Shown: in pieces, positions 50,004-61,751 of the stretch
Numbering within the stretch: position 1 is the first letter of the stretch
Layout: each line of letters starts with the position of its first letter
Assembly (NCBI GenBank): GCA_947178145.1
Contig: CAMWXE010000009.1
Location: 22,958-86,957, forward strand
DNA length: 64,000 bases
From: an uncultured Lachnospiraceae bacterium
GTDB lineage: Bacteria; Bacillota; Clostridia; Lachnospirales; Lachnospiraceae
Direction of reading: 5' to 3'
The notes under the pieces: generated by a model
The model's input: only the letters and a program-made list of their open reading frames with translations
What the model was told of the DNA's origin: nothing
The model's database searches: none
Translations under genes and position numbers: made by a program

Positions 50004-50879
50004 TTAAGAAGGTGTATCGATGCGCCTGGACAGCGTCCTGTATTCTGAGGGGGATACGCCTTTTTGTTTCCTAAAGATGCGGCTGAAATACAACGGATTG
50101 TCATATCCGACAATGTTTCCGATCTCAGTCACATTGTAGTCCGTCGTCTCGAGGAGCATCTGCGCGTTGGTGATGCGTATGGATACAATATACTGCATGG
50201 GCGTTGTGCTGGCGTACTGTTTGAAGTTCCGGATAAACCAGCTCACGCTCATGCCCCGCGATGCGGCGTACTCTTCGATATTGATCTCTGTGTTGTAGTT
50301 GTCGTTAAAATACTGCATGGCAGCTTCCATCTCTGCATCCAAAAAAACATTCTTGATTTTGTGGTCTGCGGTCAGCTGGCGGTGAATGGAGATGAGAAGC
50401 TGACGCAGCAAGAGTGTCAGCATTTCCTGATAGTCGGGCTGGCGGCGCTGCAGTTCTATGATCATCTGTTTGAAAATTCTTGTGTACTCCAGGGAAGTTC
50501 CGGTATTTATGACTTGCATGTCATCGGTGATGCCGTAACTGCGGAGGACATTCTTGACGTCTTTTCCTGTGAAATGAACCCAGTATACTTCCGTCTGTTC
50601 CACTCCAAAATATTCGTATTTCTGTGGTTCCTTAGGGCGGTAGACAACCATATTTCCGGCGGTGACAGTGGTGTCAATTCCCTTGTCGCCGAAGTAAAAG
50701 TGTGCTTTGCCGGAAGCTACATATAAGATCTGGAAGTCCAGTCGTCCTTTGGGGCGGTAGGTGGGCAGGCGGGGGCGCGTGAACAGATGGTAGGTGCCGC
50801 AGCTGCCCACGATGAGCGGTTTGCTCTTGTCCATGAAATCGACGAGGGAATTGTTGAGGTATGCTGAGTTGATGTACAT
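50004..50879 (-). CDS. AraC-family transcriptional regulator
   Basis: This 291-residue protein has an N-terminal cupin-like sugar-sensing domain ('RPRLPTYRPKGRLDFQILYV', 'GNMVVYRPKEPQKY') and a C-terminal pair of helix-turn-helices ('EYAASRGMSVSWFIRNFKQY', then 'VTEIGNIVGYDNPLYFSRIF', 'GVSPSEYR'). Regulators of this type activate carbohydrate genes. It is divergent from the beta-galactosidase gene and so likely controls galactoside use. The ATG at 50879 has AAAGGAG 11 bp upstream. The frame runs further but would cross the intergenic region. Confidence 0.92.
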   Translation of the reverse strand: MYINSAYLNNSLVDFMDKSKPLIVGSCGTYHLFTRPRLPTYRPKGRLDFQILYVASGKAHFYFGDKGIDTTVTAGNMVVYRPKEPQKYEYFGVEQTEVYWVHFTGKDVKNVLRSYGITDDMQVINTGTSLEYTRIFKQMIIELQRRQPDYQEMLTLLLRQLLISIHRQLTADHKIKNVFLDAEMEAAMQYFNDNYNTEINIEEYAASRGMSVSWFIRNFKQYASTTPMQYIVSIRITNAQMLLETTDYNVTEIGNIVGYDNPLYFSRIFRKQKGVSPSEYRTLSRRIDTPS

Positions 50880-50972
50880 TTTCGTGAGCGCTCCTTTCTG
50901 GAAAAGAGGGGAATTCTGCTTTTTTCTGTATGGCTTCATTGTATCATTTTGTGCATGTTTTGTCCAATGTAG

Positions 50973-54152
<3,180 letters not shown>

Positions 54153-54166
54153 GAAAGGAGTATTGT

Positions 54167-55534
54167 ATGGAAGAGAAACGATATTTAAAATGGTATAACA
54201 AAGTGGGTTATGGTTCCGGTGACATCGCCGGAAATGTGGTGTATGCGTTCCTGTCCTCGTTTGTCATGATCTATCTGACCAACACGGTCGGTTTAAATCC
54301 CGGCATCGTCGGAAGTCTGATCGCGGCTTCGAAATTCTTTGACGGTGTGACGGACATTTTCTTCGGCGCGATGATCGACAAGACGAAGACCCGGCTTGGA
54401 AAGGCAAGACCATGGATGCTCTACGCGTACATCGGCTGTGCGATTGCGCTGGTTGCTATTTTTGCGGTGCCTGTCAATATGGGGAAAACGTCGCAGTATA
54501 TCTGGTTTTTCATCGCGTACACTTTGCTGAATGCAGTGTTTTATACGGCGAACAACATCGCGTACTCGGCGCTGACCGCACTGGTGACAAAGAACAGCAA
54601 GGAGCGGGTGCAGATGGGCTCCTGCCGGTTTATCTTTGCCTTTTCGACGAGTCTCCTGATCCAGTCTGTCACGGTGGGGGCTGTCGCGGCACTCGGCGGC
54701 GGAGCGTCGGGATGGAGGGCGCTGGCAGTCATCTATGCTGTGATTGGTCTGGTGGTCAACACGATTTCTGTACTGTCCGTGAAAGAGCTGCCGGAGGAGG
54801 AGCTGAATGAGTCCGGTGAAGACGCAGGAAACGAGGCGGAAACAGAGAAATACGGACTCGTTGAGGCGGTGAAGCTGCTGGCTGCCAACAAGTTTTATCT
54901 GATGATCTGCGGCGTGTACATTCTCCAACAGGTGTATACGGCTATGATCAACATGGGCATTTACTACATGACCTATGTATTAAAAAATGAAAATCTGTAC
55001 GGAGTTTTTTCGTGGGCGGTCAATATTCCACTGATCATCGCTCTGGTGTTCACACCGACACTGGTGGCTAAGTGGAATGGAATGTATAAGCTGAATCTCA
55101 GGGGATATATGCTCGGTACGCTCGGCAGGGGGCTTGTGGTGGTAGCCGGATATCTTGGCAGTGTTCCGCTGATGCTTTTGTTCACCGCGGCAGCGGCGTT
55201 TGGGCAGGGACCGTGGCAGGGGGATATGAATGCGGTGATTGCGTCCTGCTCGGAATACACGTATCTGACAAAGCACAAGAGAGTCGACGGGACGATGTAC
55301 TCCTGCACTTCGCTGGGCGTGAAGCTGGGAGGCGGCCTTGGAACGGCTGCGGCAGGCTGGCTTCTTGCGGCGAGCGGATTTGACGGGACGGCGGCGGTGC
55401 AGACGGAATCCTGTATGAGGATGTTGTATTTCATGTATCTCTGGCTTCCGCTGATTATCAGTCTGATTATCACCTTTGTGCTCTCGAGGATGAATGTGGA
55501 GAAGGCAAATGACGAGCTAAAAAAACAAATCTAA
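54167..55534 (+). CDS. GPH-family sugar:cation symporter
   Basis: This 455-residue transporter of the glycoside-pentoside-hexuronide family (MelB/LacS-like) has twelve hydrophobic segments. 'VGYGSGDIAGNVVYAFLSSF' is the start motif and 'FFDGVTDIFFGAMIDKTKTR' the conserved sugar/cation-site segment with its Asp pair. There is no C-terminal IIA domain, unlike LacS. Cotranscribed with lacZ, it probably imports the galactoside that LacZ cuts. GAGAAAGGAG precedes the ATG. A large hairpin terminator follows. Confidence 0.93.
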   Translation: MEEKRYLKWYNKVGYGSGDIAGNVVYAFLSSFVMIYLTNTVGLNPGIVGSLIAASKFFDGVTDIFFGAMIDKTKTRLGKARPWMLYAYIGCAIALVAIFAVPVNMGKTSQYIWFFIAYTLLNAVFYTANNIAYSALTALVTKNSKERVQMGSCRFIFAFSTSLLIQSVTVGAVAALGGGASGWRALAVIYAVIGLVVNTISVLSVKELPEEELNESGEDAGNEAETEKYGLVEAVKLLAANKFYLMICGVYILQQVYTAMINMGIYYMTYVLKNENLYGVFSWAVNIPLIIALVFTPTLVAKWNGMYKLNLRGYMLGTLGRGLVVVAGYLGSVPLMLLFTAAAAFGQGPWQGDMNAVIASCSEYTYLTKHKRVDGTMYSCTSLGVKLGGGLGTAAAGWLLAASGFDGTAAVQTESCMRMLYFMYLWLPLIISLIITFVLSRMNVEKANDELKKQI

Positions 55535-55551
55535 ACCCATAAAATTCCAAG

Positions 55552-55616
55552 GTCTGTTTCGTATATTGGATATCAGGAGAAAAACTGGCAGAAACAATAT
55601 GCGGGACAGACTTTTT
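55552..55616 (+). terminator. Terminator with long imperfect stem
   Basis: GTCTGTTTCGTATATTG (55552-55568) pairs with CAATATGCGGGACAGAC (55595-55611) using a few G-U pairs, followed by TTTTTG. It closes the lacZ unit. Confidence 0.72.
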
Positions 55617-55666
55617 GTGTCAGTCGAATAAGGAACTGTAGAAAAAGTCGGAAAGGGAGGAAGATT

Positions 55667-57388
55667 ATGGAAAAGAAAAAAGTATGCGTGTTACTGAGTA
55701 TGATTATGACACTTGTGTCACTTTCCGGGTGCGGAGGCAGTTATGGGGGAATGGAGAATGCAGCGCCGCCTATGGTGCAGGAGGATTCCGGTGCGAACAA
55801 TGTGGTTCCGCCTGTGGAACAGCTGGATTCGCCGGCGAAAAATGCAGGTGCGGCAGATGACGGGACTTCGGATATGCAGATTGAGGAGGAGGGGATTGCT
55901 TTTGATATGGCGGTCACAAGTGCCGCTGCTGATTTTGCGGGCGACTCGGCGGAGGCTGTGCAGTCCTATGACTGGAATACAGAAGAATACAGTGCGGTGG
56001 AGGAATCCGGATTTAAATCGGTTGCAAATGAGCCGTTATCAACCTTTTCGGCAGATGTGGACACGGCATCCTACAGCAACCTCCGGCGCATGATCGAGAC
56101 AGGGTATTCGATGGATATGATTCCAGAAGGAGCTGTCCGCATCGAGGAGATGCTCAACTATTTTTCCTATGATTACCAGCTTCCGAAGAAAAGTGAACCG
56201 TTTGGCGTCACGACGGTTATTGGAGACTGCCCGTGGAATGAGGATGCGAAGCTGCTGCAGATCGGATTAAAGACGCAGGAGATTGATTTTGGCGAGGCGC
56301 CGGACTCCAATCTGGTCTTTCTACTCGATGTATCAGGTTCCATGTGCACAGACGACAAGCTGCCTCTCCTGCAGAAGTCCTTTTCCATGCTGGTTCAGGA
56401 GCTTGGCAGGAAAGACACTGTGTCGATCGTTACGTATGCGGGATCGGATTGTGTCATTTTGGAGGGAGAGAGCGGGGATAATCAGGAAGAGATCATCGAG
56501 GCGGTCAATGCGCTGGAGGCGGGCGGTTCCACAAACGGCGCTGATGGTATCGAGACTGCCTACGCGCTCGCGGAACAGTATTTTATCGAGGGTGGAAACA
56601 ACCGCGTGATTCTTGCCACGGACGGCGATCTGAATGTCGGTGCCAGCAGTGAGAGCGAACTGAAGAAACTGATCACAGAAAAGAAGGAGTCTGGGGTGTA
56701 TTTGTCGGTGCTCGGTTTCGGAACGGGCAATATCAAGGACAATAAGATGGAAACGCTCGCAGACTGCGGCAACGGAAATTATGCGTATATCGATTCAATT
56801 GGTGAGGCAAAGAAGGTGCTCGTCGAGCAGATGGGAGCGACGCTTGTGACCGTTGCAAAGGACGTAAAGCTCCAGGTAGAGTTTAATCCGGCATATATCA
56901 AGGGGTATCGTTTGCTTGGCTATGAGAACAGGGCCCTCGCGACGGAGGATTTTGACGATGACAGGAAGGATGCAGGGGAAATCGGTGCGGGACATATGGT
57001 GACGGCGCTCTATGAAATTATTCCTGTGGATTCTGAACAGAAAATACCAGAGACAGAGTTGAAGTACCAGAACAACAAAAATGACACAGGCGTCAGAAAC
57101 GGCGAGTGGCTGAATCTGAAAATCCGCTACAAGGAGCCGGATGCGGACGAAAGTCTTTTGAGGGAATATCCGGTCACGGAGGAGGATTATGAGAGCGAGC
57201 CGTCAGAGGACTTTTACTTTGCGGCGGCTGTTGCGGAGTTTGGTCTGATGCTGAGGGACAGCGAATATAAAGGAACCGCCTCGTTTGAGAATGTCCGTGC
57301 TCTGCTCAAAAAGGTGGACACAGATGAGGATGATTACAAGGATGAGTTTGTGTATCTGGTGAAAAAACTGCAGAAAGCGACTTTATAA
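55667..57388 (+). CDS. VWA-domain lipoprotein, YfbK family
   Basis: This 573-residue exported lipoprotein has a lipobox 'SLSGC' near residues 18-22 and then an acidic linker of about 80 residues. The YfbK N-terminal segment follows ('STFSADVDTASYSNLRRMI', 'VRIEEMLNYFSYDY'), then a von Willebrand A domain with MIDAS motif 'FLLDVSGSM' near 215 and 'GSTNGADGI' and 'VILATDGDLNVG' further on. The C-terminal DUF3520 segment ends the protein. It is metal-dependent, protein-binding and surface located. Role unknown. AAAGGGAGGAAG precedes the ATG. Confidence 0.9.
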   Translation: MEKKKVCVLLSMIMTLVSLSGCGGSYGGMENAAPPMVQEDSGANNVVPPVEQLDSPAKNAGAADDGTSDMQIEEEGIAFDMAVTSAAADFAGDSAEAVQSYDWNTEEYSAVEESGFKSVANEPLSTFSADVDTASYSNLRRMIETGYSMDMIPEGAVRIEEMLNYFSYDYQLPKKSEPFGVTTVIGDCPWNEDAKLLQIGLKTQEIDFGEAPDSNLVFLLDVSGSMCTDDKLPLLQKSFSMLVQELGRKDTVSIVTYAGSDCVILEGESGDNQEEIIEAVNALEAGGSTNGADGIETAYALAEQYFIEGGNNRVILATDGDLNVGASSESELKKLITEKKESGVYLSVLGFGTGNIKDNKMETLADCGNGNYAYIDSIGEAKKVLVEQMGATLVTVAKDVKLQVEFNPAYIKGYRLLGYENRALATEDFDDDRKDAGEIGAGHMVTALYEIIPVDSEQKIPETELKYQNNKNDTGVRNGEWLNLKIRYKEPDADESLLREYPVTEEDYESEPSEDFYFAAAVAEFGLMLRDSEYKGTASFENVRALLKKVDTDEDDYKDEFVYLVKKLQKATL

Positions 57389-57396
57389 GAAAATAA

Positions 57397-57424
57397 AAAA
57401 ATCGGGCGTGCCCGATTTTTTTAT
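57397..57424. terminator. Bidirectional terminator
   Basis: AAAAAATCGGGC-GT-GCCCGATTTTTTT separates the VWA gene from the convergent TetR gene. Confidence 0.9.
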
Positions 57425-58062
57425 TTTATATAGGGAGTTAAAGAAAGGTAACTAAGTGTTCCGGGTGCAACTTCGGTTCCTTTTTCGAGCAGTGAGATGA
57501 GTCCCTGCAAAGTATCCGCCGTTTCCGCGGGAGTCGAGGGAAGCAGGGAATTGTCAAGCTTTACAGCGATGACAATCAATACGATTTCCGCGAGGGCGGC
57601 GGGGCGGTCAAAGTGGATTTGGTCATTCTCGACGCCCTGTTTTATGATCTCTGTCAGGGCAGGCTTTAGCTCGGACACGACATGTGTGAGATATTTCTGG
57701 TGCAGGAACGCCAGGTCCTGTGCGCTCGTGTTGTCCGGGGAGCTGTCATTCTGCTTGATGAAAGCGGTCGAGGAATTCTGGCACGCCTGAAACAGCATCG
57801 CCATGCGCGTAAACGGGGAGATTTCCGTCTGCGCGGCAAGATTCTTCGCAGTGAGAAGCGGCTGCTCGTAGCTGCGCTCTATGAGTGCGTCGAGGATTGC
57901 GTCTTTCGAGGGAAAATAATAGTAGATGCTTCCCTTTCCGATGCCTGCTTTCTGGGCAATCTCGCTGACGGAGATGTTCTGTATTTTCTTTTCTTCCAGG
58001 AGCAGCTGGAGTGCGTCCAGAATCAGATGATACTTTTTCTCATTCTTTTTTGTGTCGGGCAT
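57421..58062 (-). CDS. TetR-family transcriptional regulator
   Basis: This 213-residue regulator has an N-terminal helix-turn-helix ('ILDALQLLLEEKKIQNISVS', 'AGIGKGSIYYYFPSKDAILD') and an all-helical ligand-binding domain. The ATG at 58062 follows AGGTGG with 8-bp spacing. A GTG four codons earlier is an alternative. The gene is divergent from the SCP2/condensation/ACP/ligase cluster, and two GACYGNCGGTC-type sites lie between them, so it probably represses that cluster and itself. The inducer may be a fatty-acyl-type ligand, which is inferred. Confidence 0.9.
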   Translation of the reverse strand: MPDTKKNEKKYHLILDALQLLLEEKKIQNISVSEIAQKAGIGKGSIYYYFPSKDAILDALIERSYEQPLLTAKNLAAQTEISPFTRMAMLFQACQNSSTAFIKQNDSSPDNTSAQDLAFLHQKYLTHVVSELKPALTEIIKQGVENDQIHFDRPAALAEIVLIVIAVKLDNSLLPSTPAETADTLQGLISLLEKGTEVAPGTLSYLSLTPYIK

Positions 58063-58299
58063 GGATGATGCCACCTTTCTATGGTTATGTTGGCTATGTT
58101 GGTTATGTCATTTGACTATGTTTTGTTATGCACACGACTGCATATGGAATTTTGCCGCTTGTGGCATGCGGTCGGCGCGGGGAAATGTAAATAGTACAGA
58201 TAGTTAAGTAGAGTATAGCACATTTGCATTGTGGGAACAATTGTAAATAGTATTAAAAAAAGAACAAAAATTATGCTCAAATTGGGGGAAAATGCACTT

Positions 58300-58353
58300 G
58301 ACCGACGGTCGAAAAGTGTGGTAGGATAAAGTAAATAAAGTCGACTGGCGGTC
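58300..58353 (+). promoter_or_regulatory. Two TetR-type operators with promoter
   Basis: GACCGACGGTC (58300-58310) and GACTGGCGGTC (58343-58353) are each followed by the direct repeat GAAAAGTGT. The first overlaps TTGACC of a candidate promoter (TTGACC-18-TAGGAT) for the plus-strand cluster. The 368 bp between TetR and the SCP2 gene hold no other gene. Confidence 0.65.
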
Positions 58354-58430
58354 GAAAAGTGTCGAAATGCACTCGCCGCGGTCCGATGCAGGTTACAATG
58401 ATTTTTTATGAATGATGATGGAGGAAAGAC

Positions 58431-58826
58431 ATGACATACGCAGATTTTTTTTATGAGATCAAGGGGAAATTTATGGGAGCCGATGTGAGCGACATCAGGG
58501 AGCATCTGGCCTATCAGTTCAACATCGAGGACGAGGAAGCGGGAGGCGCGTTCTACGTGGAGGTAAAGGACGGCGTGCTCTATGTGGAGCCGTACGAGTA
58601 CTATGACAGGGACGCGATGTTTATCAGCACGCCGGAGGTATTCAGAAAGATTGCGGAAGGGCAGATGGATCCGGTATGGGCATTTACGACACAGAAGCTG
58701 AAAGTGGAAGGAAATATTGACAAAGCGCTGAAACTAAACGACATCATTCAGCGAAAGAAGAAAGAAATAAAAAAAGAGCTCAAGGAAGCCAAGAAGGAAG
58801 AGAAAAAGAAGGCAGATAAGAAATAA
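58431..58826 (+). CDS. SCP2-like sterol/lipid-binding domain protein
   Basis: This 131-residue small cytoplasmic protein ends its fold with 'MDPVWAFTTQKLKVEGNIDK' and 'ALKLNDIIQ', the closing motif of SCP2 domains that bind lipids or acyl-CoA. The last 25 residues are almost all Lys/Glu and probably disordered or membrane-surface binding. GATGGAGGAAAGAC precedes the ATG. It is the first gene of the TetR-controlled cluster, so it may carry a hydrophobic intermediate or product. Confidence 0.75.
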   Translation: MTYADFFYEIKGKFMGADVSDIREHLAYQFNIEDEEAGGAFYVEVKDGVLYVEPYEYYDRDAMFISTPEVFRKIAEGQMDPVWAFTTQKLKVEGNIDKALKLNDIIQRKKKEIKKELKEAKKEEKKKADKK

Positions 58827-58854
58827 ATAATAGTGCAGTGTGGAGGCGTAGACA

Positions 58855-59805
58855 ATGGGAAAACTGAAAAAGGCGGCCGCCTGTGCAGGGGTTCTTGCAG
58901 CGGCAGGCGTTGGGGAAATCGCATATTTTTACAGAAGGACAATGAAACGGGGCAATGCAAAGGTGGAGCGGACCATCAAGATGTCCGGCACCGACTGGAG
59001 CCAGTATGCGCCATTTATGGAAAAGCGCAAGGCTTATATGCTGGCGCAGACGCACGAGGATGTCTACCAGACGTCCTTTGACAATCTGAAGTTGCACGCA
59101 ACATATTTTCCCGCGATTGATGAGGGAGCAAACAAGAAAAAAGTTGCGATCTGTTTTCATGGATATACAAGTCAGGGAATGTCCGACTATATCGGACTGT
59201 CAGGTTATTATCTCAAAAAAGGCTATGCGATGCTTTTGCCGGATGCAAGGGCACACGGGGCAAGCGAGGGCGAGTACATTGGCTTTGGCTGTCTCGACAG
59301 AAAGGATGCGCTTGTGTGGATTAACTGGGTGATACAGGAACTCGGTGAGGATGTCGAGATCGTGCTCCACGGAACGAGCATGGGCGGTGCGACGGTATTG
59401 ATGGCGAGCGGGCTGGATTTGCCCGGACAGGTCAGGGGAATCGTCTCTGACTGTGCATTCACCTCACCGAAGGAAGTGTTCACACATGTGTTGAAAAATA
59501 TGTACCATCTGCCTGCATTTCCGGCGATTCCGGGGGCCGATATCCTGAATAAACGGCTTGCGGGATACGGCATGGATGAGTGCAATGCAAAGCGCGAGGT
59601 GGCCAAAGCAAAGGTTCCGATTTTATTTATTCACGGCACCAAGGATACGTTTGTGCCATACCGCATGTGCAATGAGATTTATGAATGCTGTGCATCGCCG
59701 AAGAAAATGCTTGTCGTCGAGGGTGCGGCACACGCGGAGAGCTATTATAAAGATACAGAGAAGTATGAGCAGGCATTGGATGAATTCTTTGAGGAGATCA
59801 TGTGA
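58855..59805 (+). CDS. Alpha/beta hydrolase with N-terminal membrane anchor
   Basis: This 316-residue hydrolase has an N-terminal hydrophobic helix (about residues 6-26) that may anchor it to the membrane. Its catalytic elements are 'CFHGYTSQG' (oxyanion hole), 'LHGTSMGGATVLM' (nucleophile Ser), 'FIHGTKDTFVPYR' (Asp) and 'VEGAAHAESYY' (His). The architecture fits BAAT/dipeptidyl-type serine hydrolases that cleave esters or thioesters. Starting 28 bp after the SCP2 gene, it may release or edit the acyl product of the condensation/ACP pathway. GGAGGCGTAGACA precedes the ATG. Confidence 0.83.
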   Translation: MGKLKKAAACAGVLAAAGVGEIAYFYRRTMKRGNAKVERTIKMSGTDWSQYAPFMEKRKAYMLAQTHEDVYQTSFDNLKLHATYFPAIDEGANKKKVAICFHGYTSQGMSDYIGLSGYYLKKGYAMLLPDARAHGASEGEYIGFGCLDRKDALVWINWVIQELGEDVEIVLHGTSMGGATVLMASGLDLPGQVRGIVSDCAFTSPKEVFTHVLKNMYHLPAFPAIPGADILNKRLAGYGMDECNAKREVAKAKVPILFIHGTKDTFVPYRMCNEIYECCASPKKMLVVEGAAHAESYYKDTEKYEQALDEFFEEIM

Positions 59806-59832
59806 AAAAACGTATGCGGAAGTTTTTCACAT
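59800..59832 (+). other. Hairpin after the hydrolase gene
   Basis: ATGTGAAAAA and TTTTTCACAT form a 10-bp stem around the hydrolase stop codon with a 13-nt loop, directly before the condensation-domain gene. It may act as an internal attenuator or mRNA stabiliser. Confidence 0.45.
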
Positions 59833-59858
59833 TAGAATAGGAAGCATGGAGGGTTATC

Positions 59859-61259
59859 ATGAAAACAAGAAAAGGATATAAAACATACCCATTGACGGCT
59901 GCGCAGAAGTATCATTTTTACTACTCAAAGTACAGCCCGGCACAGGAGATTCTCAATGTCGGCAGCAGTCTCACGATTGCGTTTGAACTGAATATTGACG
60001 AGCTTAGAAAGGCGATCTACAAGGCGTATGACCGCTGCGAGTCCATGCGCGCCAGACTCGTGTACGATGAGAAGGAGAAAGAGTGGTATCAGTACATTGT
60101 CGACAAGGAGGAGCGCGAGATCGAATTTGTCGACTTTACGGGCAGGACCATGGAGGAAGCAGAGGCTGAGATGACAGCATGGACGCGTGTTCCTTTCGGT
60201 CAGGACGAGCCGATGAACAAGGTTGTCATCATCAGGACGCCCGACGGATTTGAGGGAATGTATATCGTGGGTGACCACCGCTTTCTCGACGCGCAGTCGC
60301 TGATTGGCTTTATGAAGGATGTCATAGAGCTGTACTGCAACGCAAACTTTGAGAATGTGCCATACCCCGCAGATATGCGTTCCTATGTCGAGCAGCTTGA
60401 GAAGGATTTTGCGTATGAGGCAGGAAGCAAGGCACAGGCGAGGGACCGCGCATATTTCCACAAGTTATTTGAGGCGCCGGAGCCGATCTACAACGGCATT
60501 GACGGCAAAAAGAGGCTCGACGATGCAAGGAGGAAAACCGGTAATCCCAATCTCAGGGCAGCGCCGACAGGCTCTGACAGCTTTGCGGCGGCAATCGATA
60601 TCTTCCATCTGGAGGGAGAGCCGACAGAGCGTCTTATGACATTCTGCGAGCAGCAGCATATCTCACTGCAGTGCCTGCTGATCATGGGTATCCGCACATA
60701 TCTGCAGAAGATGAACAACTGTGACGATGTCTCCATGATGGTAGCGTATGCACGCAGGGCTACGCTGCTGGAAAAGAAATCGGGCGGCACGCGCATCCAC
60801 AGTTTCCCGTTCCGGACAATCATTCCTGAGGACAAGACTTTTCTGGAAGGTATCATGGAAATCAGGGACAGGCAGAACGAGACATTCCGCTATGTGAATT
60901 TTGACCCGGTGGAGTGTATGAATTATAAGAAAGAGGTCTACAATACACCGCTGGGTATGGGGTATGAGACGGTAGCGCTCACATACCAGCCTGCGACACT
61001 GCGCGAGAAAGGTCTGGTTGATCTGGGCGATATCAAGTACAAGACCAAGCGGTATGGCAACGGCTACTATGCGGACGGACTCTATCTCACCGTGATGCAC
61101 AGGCCGGAGGACAATGGTCTGGACTTCAGCTTTGAACACCAGACGAAGGCATACAGCAAAGAGACGCTGGAACTGTTTTACTATTATATGTGCAAGATTA
61201 TGTTTAAGGGGATCGAGAGCCCGCACTTAAAGATCGGCGATGTGATAAAACTGATTTAA
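59859..61259 (+). CDS. Stand-alone condensation-domain-like acyltransferase
   Basis: This 466-residue protein has the two-lobed layout of NRPS condensation domains: 'YPLTAAQKYHFYYSKYSPAQ' at the start resembles core motif C1, and the active-site motif HHxxxDG appears as 'GDHRFLDAQSL', keeping the second His and the Asp but losing the first His and the Gly. The C-terminal half has 'MMVAYARRAT' and 'HSFPFRTIIP', matching late C-domain motifs. It would join an ACP-bound acyl group to an amine or alcohol acceptor. GGAGGGTTATC precedes the ATG. Activity is inferred. Confidence 0.72.
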   Translation: MKTRKGYKTYPLTAAQKYHFYYSKYSPAQEILNVGSSLTIAFELNIDELRKAIYKAYDRCESMRARLVYDEKEKEWYQYIVDKEEREIEFVDFTGRTMEEAEAEMTAWTRVPFGQDEPMNKVVIIRTPDGFEGMYIVGDHRFLDAQSLIGFMKDVIELYCNANFENVPYPADMRSYVEQLEKDFAYEAGSKAQARDRAYFHKLFEAPEPIYNGIDGKKRLDDARRKTGNPNLRAAPTGSDSFAAAIDIFHLEGEPTERLMTFCEQQHISLQCLLIMGIRTYLQKMNNCDDVSMMVAYARRATLLEKKSGGTRIHSFPFRTIIPEDKTFLEGIMEIRDRQNETFRYVNFDPVECMNYKKEVYNTPLGMGYETVALTYQPATLREKGLVDLGDIKYKTKRYGNGYYADGLYLTVMHRPEDNGLDFSFEHQTKAYSKETLELFYYYMCKIMFKGIESPHLKIGDVIKLI

Positions 61260-61347
61260 AAAGATTTCGTTCTATGGTAAATAAGGTGTAATGTATGGTA
61301 ATAGGAGTGCGGGGAGCATTCCAGTATCGGAAAGGCAAGGGGTAGCA

Positions 61348-61575
61348 ATGTTTGATAAGTTGACAGATCTGATCACAAATTATGTTGAGGTAAAGAAGGA
61401 GGACATCAAGCCGGAGTCCCGTTTTATGGAGGATCTTGGTTTTAGTTCGTTTGACTTTATGAGTATGCTCGGGGAGATCGAGGATGAGCTGGATGTGGAA
61501 GTAAATCCCGAGGAGGCTGCAAATATCCGCACTGTGCAGGAGGCGGCGGAGTATTTGGAGAAGATTTCGCAGTAA
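61348..61575 (+). CDS. Acyl carrier protein
   Basis: This 75-residue acidic four-helix carrier has the phosphopantetheine Ser in 'FMEDLGFSSFDFMSMLGEIE', in place of the common GxDSL. Standard length. It sits between the condensation-like protein and the AMP ligase and is probably dedicated to that pathway rather than general fatty-acid synthesis. AAGGGGTAGCA precedes the ATG at 61348. Confidence 0.93.
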   Translation: MFDKLTDLITNYVEVKKEDIKPESRFMEDLGFSSFDFMSMLGEIEDELDVEVNPEEAANIRTVQEAAEYLEKISQ

Positions 61576-61751
61576 AATTAATCTGGCGCTTTCGTCGGCG
61601 GTTATGGAGGCGCCAGATCGTATTTTGTGCGCAGGAGTGCATTGGATATCAGTTGAGGAAGCAATGTGCGGCGTGCAGGGAAACTTTCAGGTTTGCGGTG
61701 CAATCAAGGAATCGTACATAGTGAAATAACGAATAAAAGGTGGAGAGGGAT

